This document shows, piece by piece, positions 1 through 4,854 of a DNA stretch of 11,774 bases. Source of the DNA: Chloroflexota bacterium (GTDB lineage: Bacteria > Chloroflexota > Dormibacteria > CF-121); the NCBI GenBank assembly GCA_005881235.1, contig VBEQ01000065.1:1-11774 (forward strand). The letters are read 5' to 3'. The notes beneath the pieces are model-generated. The model was not told the DNA's origin. It saw nothing but the letters and a program-made list of their open reading frames with translations, and did no database searches. Position numbers and translations under genes: made by a program. Within the stretch, counting starts at the first letter, position 1. Every line of letters begins with the position of its first letter.

Positions 1-1
1 G

Positions 2-244
2 TTTCCCAACATGCTGGTCATGGCGCAGGACCTCCTCGACGGGGCCTTGACCGCGAGTCTCGACGAGATTGCGGCAGCGCTGCGGCTGATGGTGGAGCGC
101 AATCGCGTGATCGCCGAGGGAGCTGGCGCCGTGGCCCTGGCTGTGGCGCTCTCGGGGAGAGCGGGCGGCGGGCGCATCGCGTGCATCGTCTCGGGCGGCA
201 ACATCGACCTGCCGAAGCTGACGAAGATCCTGGGGGAGCACTGA
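2..244 (+). CDS. PLP-dependent threonine/serine dehydratase, C-terminal fragment (5' end outside window)
   Basis: The reading frame is open from base 2 and ends with TGA at 242-244, so the window holds only the last 80 residues. The visible part has the fold-type II PLP enzyme signatures VIAEGAGAVAL and CIVSGGNIDLPKL, as in the C-terminal part of the threonine/serine dehydratase catalytic domain. These enzymes eliminate water from hydroxy amino acids in the cytosol, giving an enamine/imine that decays to a 2-oxo acid and ammonia. The protein stops about 9 residues after SGGNID, so there is no C-terminal ACT domain and it resembles the short catabolic type. The PLP lysine lies upstream and cannot be checked. 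Only 2 bases separate its stop from the next start, so it is probably co-transcribed with the SDR gene. A serine racemase or another family member cannot be excluded. Confidence 0.85.
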   Translation, partial: FPNMLVMAQDLLDGALTASLDEIAAALRLMVERNRVIAEGAGAVALAVALSGRAGGGRIACIVSGGNIDLPKLTKILGEH

Positions 245-246
245 CG

Positions 247-1026
247 ATGGCGGAGCTGACCGGCCGGATTGCCCTGGTCACCGGGGGAGGCCGCGGCATC
301 GGCCGCTCCGTCGCATTGTCCCTGGCATCGGCGGGCGCGGACGTCGCCGTCACGGCCCGGTCCGCCAAGGAGTTGGACGAAACCGCGGCGGCGATCCGAG
401 CGCTGGGCCGTCGCGCCGAGGCGATCGTCTGCGACGTCTCTGAACGGACCCAGGTCGATGCGATGGTCGCGCGCGTCAAAGCAGCGCTGGGTGATCCGCT
501 GATTCTCGTCAACAACGCCGGCATCGCAGCCAGCGCCAAGCTCACGGACACGACGGATGAGATGTGGGATCGGATGCTGCGCGTCAACGCGAGCGGCGCC
601 TTCTACTGCACGCGGGCGGTGCTGCCCCTGATGCTGGCGGCGAAATGGGGCCGCATCGTCAACATGGCGTCGGTCGCGGGCCGGGCCGGTGCGCCGTACA
701 TCGCGGCCTATACGGCATCGAAGCACGCGCTTCTCGGCCTCACCCGCGCCGTCGCCGCGGAAGTTGCGAGCCGAGGCATCACGGTCAATGCGGTCTGCCC
801 GGGCTATGTCGACACTGAGATGACCGATGCCTCGGCGGCGAACATCGTGAAACGGACCGGGCGCACTGAAGAGGATGCGCGAAAAATCCTCGAAGGGTTC
901 AGCCCGCAGGGACGGTTGATGACTGCCCCCGAGGTGGCTGCCATGACGACCTACCTCTGTTCCGACGTCGCCCGGGGCATCAACGGCCAGGGTATCGTCC
1001 TCGACGGCGGCGCGCTCCAGTCATGA
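247..1026 (+). CDS. SDR-family NAD(P)-dependent dehydrogenase (probable 3-hydroxyacyl-CoA-type)
   Basis: This is a 259-residue classical short-chain dehydrogenase/reductase. The Rossmann cofactor motif TGGGRGIG is at residues 12-19, the NNAG motif at 89-92, and the catalytic residues are N114, S142, Y155 and K159 (YTASK). A PG motif follows K159, as is typical. The ATG at 247 was chosen because it puts the TGxxxGIG motif 12 residues in, and a GGGGGAG ribosome binding site lies about 10 bases upstream. An in-frame GTG at 181 would add 22 residues that match nothing in the family. Its position next to an acyl-CoA dehydrogenase, whose ATG overlaps its stop, suggests it oxidises or reduces a hydroxy/oxo acyl-CoA in the beta-oxidation-like part of the aromatic pathway. 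The substrate is inferred from context only. Confidence 0.92.
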   Translation: MAELTGRIALVTGGGRGIGRSVALSLASAGADVAVTARSAKELDETAAAIRALGRRAEAIVCDVSERTQVDAMVARVKAALGDPLILVNNAGIAASAKLTDTTDEMWDRMLRVNASGAFYCTRAVLPLMLAAKWGRIVNMASVAGRAGAPYIAAYTASKHALLGLTRAVAAEVASRGITVNAVCPGYVDTEMTDASAANIVKRTGRTEEDARKILEGFSPQGRLMTAPEVAAMTTYLCSDVARGINGQGIVLDGGALQS

Positions 1027-2150
1027 CGGACCGGGACGAGCTAGCGGGTTTCGCCACCGGCGTCGCCGGAAAGGTCGCGCCGATCGCAGCGGCGGGTGAG
1101 GAAGGCCGGGTCAATCGGCGGCTCATCCGCGCCCTGGCGGAGGAGCGGCTCCTGCCCCGGCTATTTCCGCGACGGGCGGGCGGCACGCGCGAAGCGGGGG
1201 TATCGGCGGTCGACCTGTGTGTGGTGCGAGAAAGCCTGGGACGGGCATCAACCCTGGCCGAGAACGCGATCGCGATCCAGACGCTCGGTGCTTATCCAAT
1301 CGTGCTGGCAGGTTCCGATGAACAAGCCGAACGCTACGCAGCACCGGTGGCACGCGGCGAAGCGGTCGCGGCCTTCGCGCTGACCGAGCCTGGCGCGGGG
1401 ACGGATGCCGGTGCGCTTGCCCTGCGCGCCGAGCCCGATGGCAAGGGATTTCGCCTGACCGGGACCAAGGTCTTTATCTCGAACGCGCCGGATGCCGACA
1501 TCTACACGATCTTTGCGAGGACCACGCCCGGGGCTGGAACGAAGGGCATCACCGCCTTCATCGTCAGCGGCGATGCGAAAGGGCTGAGTGGATCCGCGCA
1601 GCACCTCCTCTCGTCACATCCGATCGGTCGGTTGGAGCTGGACGGTGTCTTTGTCTCCGAGGATCGAATCCTGGGCGAGGTCGACGGTGGATTCCGCCTC
1701 GCAATGCGGACGCTCGACCTCTTTCGGCCGAGCGTCGGCGCCTCAGTCATTGGGATGGCGCAGGCGGCGCTGGAAGCCGCCGTGGCCCATGCATCGAACC
1801 GCCAGGCATTCGGCCGGCCCATCAGAGAATTCCAGGCCGTCTCCCATCAGCTGGCCGAAATGGCGACGCGGCTCGAGGCGGCCCGCGCGCTCGTCTATGC
1901 TGCCGCCGAGGCGTACGATCGCGGCGACCAGCGGGTCGCGCGTCGCTCAGCGATGGCGAAGCTGTTCGCGACCGAGACCGCGCAGCAAGTCATCGATGCC
2001 GCGATCCAGGTGCACGGCGCGGTTGCGCTGGAGCGCGGGCACCTCCTCGAGCACCTCTACCGCGAGGTCCGGGCCCCACGGATTTACGAAGGGACCTCGG
2101 AGATCCAGCGCGAGATCATCGCCCGCGACCTCTTCCGCCCGCGGGATTGA
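1023..2150 (+). CDS. Acyl-CoA dehydrogenase family protein
   Basis: This 375-residue FAD-dependent acyl-CoA dehydrogenase is full length for the family (about 380). The first family signature, AFALTEPGAGTDAGAL, is at residues 117-132. The second is visible as FQAVSHQLAEMATRLEAAR. The catalytic base is expected at E356 in RIYEGTSEIQRE, near the C-terminus. It would introduce an alpha-beta double bond into an acyl-CoA and pass electrons to ETF. The start is the ATG in the ATGA overlap with the SDR stop (1023-1026), which implies translational coupling. Together with the SDR and the crotonase 1 kb away, it fits the beta-oxidation-like downstream steps of an aryl-CoA pathway such as 2-aminobenzoyl-CoA degradation. 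It may instead act on another cyclic or branched acyl-CoA. A strong hairpin terminator starts at its stop codon. Confidence 0.93.
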   Translation: MTDRDELAGFATGVAGKVAPIAAAGEEGRVNRRLIRALAEERLLPRLFPRRAGGTREAGVSAVDLCVVRESLGRASTLAENAIAIQTLGAYPIVLAGSDEQAERYAAPVARGEAVAAFALTEPGAGTDAGALALRAEPDGKGFRLTGTKVFISNAPDADIYTIFARTTPGAGTKGITAFIVSGDAKGLSGSAQHLLSSHPIGRLELDGVFVSEDRILGEVDGGFRLAMRTLDLFRPSVGASVIGMAQAALEAAVAHASNRQAFGRPIREFQAVSHQLAEMATRLEAARALVYAAAEAYDRGDQRVARRSAMAKLFATETAQQVIDAAIQVHGAVALERGHLLEHLYREVRAPRIYEGTSEIQREIIARDLFRPRD

Positions 2151-2186
2151 GAGGGAAGAGCCCCAGGCTCTGCCCTCTCATGTTTT
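2149..2186 (+). terminator. Rho-independent-type terminator after the acyl-CoA dehydrogenase
   Basis: An imperfect hairpin has a 7-bp outer stem, GAGAGGG (2149-2155) with CCCTCTC (2173-2179). One A/G mismatch follows, then a 6-bp inner stem AGAGCC (2157-2162) with GGCTCT (2166-2171) around a 3-base loop. It is followed by ATGTTTT, a short U tract on the plus strand. The first base overlaps the acyl-CoA dehydrogenase stop codon. The stem also lies just beyond the minus-strand CHRD gene, so it could work in both directions, but no U run follows it in that direction. Confidence 0.7.
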
Positions 2187-2189
2187 CGA

Positions 2190-2669
2190 CTACGGATGCG
2201 TCAGCTGACCGCGGACTGCGCTCCCCGGAAAGAACGGACCGCAGGTTGCCGGCTGACCACCACACGACGTATGGATGTTGACGTAGTATCCGGCCGGGTT
2301 GTCTTTAATATCCTCGATCAGTGCTCGGTCAACGTTCTCCGTGCATCCGCTGAACGAGGTGGCAGTCGAGGGAGTGCTGGGCCCCGTGTTGAAGAAGGGG
2401 ACAACGACCGGGCCATTGACATCTGGGCCGCCCCTATGAATGTGGGACGCAAACACCGGAGCCGTCAATCCTGCGACGGTGACCTGCCAGCACACCTCGT
2501 TGTGCCCTGGATTCAGCGTGACCAGGGCCAAACCACTTCCGTGGCCGCTCAGGACGGCTGAAAATGGATCACCTCCATGATTCGAGGTGGGGAGTCGCTC
2601 GGCTGCCACCCCGGCAGGAATCAGCGACGCCGCGACGACGAGGAACACAACAGCGAACAGCTTTCTCAT
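2190..2669 (-). CDS. Secreted CHRD-domain protein
   Basis: This 159-residue protein has a typical signal peptide: basic MRK, a hydrophobic run of about 18 residues, then AGVAA before ERLPT, with probable cleavage near residue 23. The rest matches a CHRD domain, with motifs SHIHRGG, NGPVVVPF, FSGC, NPAGYYVNIHT and AVRGQL. CHRD domains (named from chordin) occur in many bacterial exported proteins of unknown function. Four cysteines in the mature part (in EVCWQ, SGCTE, TSCGG and TCGPF) could form disulfides outside the cell. The ATG at 2669 is supported by an unusually strong ribosome binding site. The gene is antisense to the acyl-CoA dehydrogenase, looks visibly less GC-rich than its neighbours, and has no obvious link to the catabolic pathway. 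Its role is unknown. Confidence 0.85.
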   Translation of the reverse strand: MRKLFAVVFLVVAASLIPAGVAAERLPTSNHGGDPFSAVLSGHGSGLALVTLNPGHNEVCWQVTVAGLTAPVFASHIHRGGPDVNGPVVVPFFNTGPSTPSTATSFSGCTENVDRALIEDIKDNPAGYYVNIHTSCGGQPATCGPFFPGSAVRGQLTHP

Positions 2670-2671
2670 CC

Positions 2672-2683
2672 GATCACCTCCCT
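2672..2683 (-). promoter_or_regulatory. Near-perfect Shine-Dalgarno site of the CHRD gene
   Basis: On the minus strand this reads AGGGAGGTGATC, which contains a 10-base GGAGGTGATC match to the 16S anti-Shine-Dalgarno tail, just upstream of the ATG at 2669. It is much stronger than the sites of neighbouring genes. The 72-bp gap between the RidA stop and this start must also hold any promoter for the CHRD gene. I see only weak candidates there: TTAACT followed, after 17 bases, by TATGGG on the minus strand. Confidence 0.7.
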
Positions 2684-2741
2684 AGAGTGCTTTTACAGTC
2701 CCATATGCAGGTGGATAAGGCAAGTTAAGATTTGGCGTCGA

Positions 2742-3158
2742 TTAGACGGTAACTGCGATGCACATCAGTTCGACCGTGGCCGCGGGATCGTAGAGCCGGC
2801 TGACTTCGACCAGCGCCATGGCCGGGTAGTGGCGTCCGAAATGCCGCCGGTACGCGACGCCGATTTCCTTCGATAAGCGCTGATACTCGGCGATGTTGGT
2901 GACGAAGATCTGCATGCTTACCAGCTCCTGTGGCCTGGCGCCCGCTGCCTGCAGCGCCTCGACCACGTTGCCTGCCGCCACGTCGAATTGCTCGGCCATC
3001 GAGCCGGCGGCCAGGCTTCCATCCGCCCGATGTGCTGTTTGACCCGCCAGGTAAACCGTCCGACTGCCATCAGCGATGACGGCGTGGGAGTAACCGGACG
3101 GCCGCGGCAGGCTATCCGGATTGCGGATCTCGTGCGCGCTTGCTAGCGGCCGGTCCAC
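2742..3158 (-). CDS. RidA/YjgF/YER057c/UK114-family protein, non-canonical
   Basis: This 138-residue protein is close to the usual RidA length of about 128. It shows the family pattern VYLAGQT, QFDVAAGNVVEALQAAG, SMQIFVTNIAEY and the C-terminal ALVEVSRL...VELMCIAV. Canonical RidA deaminates reactive 2-aminoacrylate-type enamines/imines made by PLP dehydratases. Aligned by eye to E. coli RidA, the glutamate equivalent to E120 is kept (E130), but the hallmark R105 is replaced by M114 (YPAMALVEV). It therefore belongs to a non-archetypal Rid subgroup whose members often lie in catabolic clusters. The GTG start at 3158 lies 16 bases inside the 3' end of the crotonase gene, with AAGGACGGG upstream, so the two are probably co-translated. 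In the 2-aminobenzoyl-CoA context it might deal with an enamine intermediate; that is inference. Confidence 0.88.
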   Translation of the reverse strand: MDRPLASAHEIRNPDSLPRPSGYSHAVIADGSRTVYLAGQTAHRADGSLAAGSMAEQFDVAAGNVVEALQAAGARPQELVSMQIFVTNIAEYQRLSKEIGVAYRRHFGRHYPAMALVEVSRLYDPAATVELMCIAVTV

Positions 3159-3970
3159 TTCGGTTCCCGTCCTTCGCGGAAGGCCGCGTAAAACTCCGCA
3201 TGATCGGCACTCTTCATCAGCAGCGCCTGCGTCATGCTGTCCAGTTCGAGCGCGGCGCCGAGACTCATATCCATCTGCCTCGAGATCAGCATTTTCGTGG
3301 CGGCGTAGGCGAGCGCCGGGCCTTCCGCCAAACGGCGAGCGACGCTGCTGGTTTGCGCGCTCAGCTCGATGTCCTCGACGACGGCATTGGCGAGGCCGAT
3401 CGCCAGCGCCCGCTGCGCGGTGACCGTTTCGCCGAGAAGGAGCAGCTCGCTGGCGCGGCCCAACCCGATCAACCGCGGGAGCAAATAGGCGGCGCCCATA
3501 TCGCCGCCCGACAGTCCGACCTTGGTGAAGAGGAATGAGAACGTCGCCGACGCCGACAGGATGCGCAGATCGGCGGCGAGCGCGATCACCGCACCCGCGC
3601 CCGCCGCGACCCCGTTGACCGACGCGATGATGGGGAGAGGGCAGTCGCGCATCCGCTGGGTGACCGTCCCGGTCATCCGGGTGAAGGCCAGCAGCTCGCG
3701 CGGGTCCATCTGCTGGAGCTCGCCGATGATCTCGGTGACGTCGCCGCCGGAGCTGAAGCCCCGCCCGGTGCCGGTGATGACCACGACCCGGACGTCGTCG
3801 CGCAGCGGCAGATCGGTCAACAGGTCGCGGAGGTCCGCGTATACCTCGAAGGTCAGCGCGTTCAGTTTCTTGGGGCGGTCGAAGGTGATGGTCGCAACCC
3901 CGTCGTCAACCGCGAAGCGGAAATGATTCCACGATTGCGTAGGCGAGGCCGAGCCGCGGAACGCCGTCAT
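3143..3970 (-). CDS. Enoyl-CoA hydratase/isomerase (crotonase) family protein
   Basis: This 275-residue crotonase-fold protein has the CoA/oxyanion-hole elements RGFSSGGDV (residues 70-78) and NGVAAGAGAV (119-128). Aligned by eye with rat mitochondrial hydratase, the two catalytic glutamates are absent: V128 replaces E144, and the E164 region reads FTKVGL. A candidate acid D157 (GGDMGAAYLLPR) is present, as in isomerase- or hydrolase-type crotonases such as PaaG or 4-chlorobenzoyl-CoA dehalogenase. Crotonases with a similar DMG motif are, as I recall, found in proteobacterial aminobenzoyl-CoA clusters, where a ring hydration, isomerisation or cleavage step is needed. The ATG at 3970 is proposed. 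A TTG at 3976 (two more residues) sits better relative to the upstream GGAGGAG (11 rather than 17 bases), so the exact start is uncertain. RidA overlaps its 3' end. Confidence 0.9.
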   Translation of the reverse strand: MTAFRGSASPTQSWNHFRFAVDDGVATITFDRPKKLNALTFEVYADLRDLLTDLPLRDDVRVVVITGTGRGFSSGGDVTEIIGELQQMDPRELLAFTRMTGTVTQRMRDCPLPIIASVNGVAAGAGAVIALAADLRILSASATFSFLFTKVGLSGGDMGAAYLLPRLIGLGRASELLLLGETVTAQRALAIGLANAVVEDIELSAQTSSVARRLAEGPALAYAATKMLISRQMDMSLGAALELDSMTQALLMKSADHAEFYAAFREGREPKWTGR

Positions 3971-4011
3971 CCGCAAAAACTTATCATCTCCTCCGAAGGA
4001 GCGACGGAGAT
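3971..4011. promoter_or_regulatory. 41-bp divergent intergenic region with mirrored ribosome binding sites
   Basis: This short gap separates the minus-strand crotonase from the plus-strand luciferase-like gene. GAAGGAG at 3995-4001 can serve as the plus-strand ribosome binding site and GGAGGAG (complement of 3988-3994) as the minus-strand one. They abut and form an inverted repeat. ATCTCC at 3986-3991 can also pair with GGAGAT at 4006-4011, directly before the ATG at 4012. TATCAT at 3982-3987 is a possible plus-strand -10 box, but no convincing -35 is present. Any further promoter elements must lie inside the flanking genes. Confidence 0.45.
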
Positions 4012-4851
4012 ATGAACATCGGAGTCGGCCTGCCGACCTCTACGTCGGGCATCAGCGGCCAGCTCCTGGTGGACTGGGCGAAGCGGGCCGATGCCGGTCC
4101 CTTCAGCAGCCTGGGAGTGGTGGACCGCGTCGCCTACCAGAATTACGAGCCCTTCACCGCGCTGGCCGCCGCCGCGGCGGTCACCCAGCGGGTGCGCCTG
4201 GCCACCATGGTCGTGATCGCGCCGCTGCGCAATACGGCCATCCTGGCGAAGCAGGCCGCCTCGGTGCACGCACTCTCCGACGGCCGCTTCACCCTTGGGC
4301 TGGCGGTGGGCGCCCGTGGGGAGGATTACGCGGTGTCAGGCATCGACAGCCGCGGACGCGGCCGGCGCTTTGGCGAACAGCTCGAGGCCATCCGCGACAT
4401 CTGGGAAGAGGGAACGATCGGGCCGACTCCCACGTCGGCCGGGCCCCAAGTGCTGGTGGGCGGCTCGAGCGGGGAAGCCCTCGCCCGGATGGCCCGTTAT
4501 AGCGATGGCTACATGCACGGCGGTGGACCGGCGCGCGCGTTTGCCGGCGCTGCCGCCAAAGCCGCCGCCGCCTGGTCGGACCTGGGCCGGCCCGGACGGC
4601 CGATCGTGTGGGGGATGGGATATTTCGCGCTCGGCGATGGCAACGCGGACGCCGGGGCCCAGTATCTCAGGCATTACTACGCGTTCACGGGGCCGTTCGC
4701 GGAGAAGATCGCGGCCGCAAATCTGACCTCGCCAGGCGCCATCACCGACTTCATCCGCGGCTACGAAGATGCGGGTTGCGACGAGCTGGTCCTGTTTCCC
4801 ACGGCTTCGAGCATCGACCAGGTTGACCGACTGGCCGAGGTGATCGGCTAA
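4012..4851 (+). CDS. Luciferase-like (LLM class) flavin/F420-dependent oxidoreductase
   Basis: This 279-residue protein has the bacterial luciferase-like TIM-barrel pattern: N-terminal MNIGVGLPT, then VTQRVRLATMVV, LAKQAASVHALSDGRFTLG, a GRGRRFGEQLEAIRDIW helix, QVLVGGSSGEALARMARYSDG, and a C-terminal DELVLFPT strand. Members use FMNH2 or coenzyme F420; the cofactor cannot be decided from sequence alone. The ATG at 4012 is supported by GAAGGAG about 10 bases upstream. Its TAA is 3 bases before the GTG of the large flavoprotein, so the two are almost certainly co-translated and probably act in the same pathway. This gene type is not, to my knowledge, a standard part of proteobacterial aminobenzoyl-CoA clusters. 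It could carry out a reduction or oxygenation of a pathway intermediate, or regenerate reduced cofactor; the substrate is unknown. Confidence 0.88.
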   Translation: MNIGVGLPTSTSGISGQLLVDWAKRADAGPFSSLGVVDRVAYQNYEPFTALAAAAAVTQRVRLATMVVIAPLRNTAILAKQAASVHALSDGRFTLGLAVGARGEDYAVSGIDSRGRGRRFGEQLEAIRDIWEEGTIGPTPTSAGPQVLVGGSSGEALARMARYSDGYMHGGGPARAFAGAAAKAAAAWSDLGRPGRPIVWGMGYFALGDGNADAGAQYLRHYYAFTGPFAEKIAAANLTSPGAITDFIRGYEDAGCDELVLFPTASSIDQVDRLAEVIG

Positions 4852-4854
4852 CCG

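Noticed and set aside
181..246. An N-terminal extension of the SDR starting from GTG at 181.
   Set aside because: It would overlap the end of the dehydratase by 64 bases and add residues unrelated to SDRs; the ATG at 247 has a good ribosome binding site.
18..587. A 189-codon minus-strand frame opposite the dehydratase and SDR genes.
   Set aside because: It has low-complexity Ser/Arg/Ala/Pro composition typical of a wrong frame, and is opposite a well-supported SDR.
3967..3987. A six-codon frame (MISFCG) just upstream of the crotonase ATG, ending in an ATGA overlap, possibly a leader peptide.
   Set aside because: Its ATG is only about two bases from the GGAGG, too close for good initiation, and it is just the end of a longer antisense frame.
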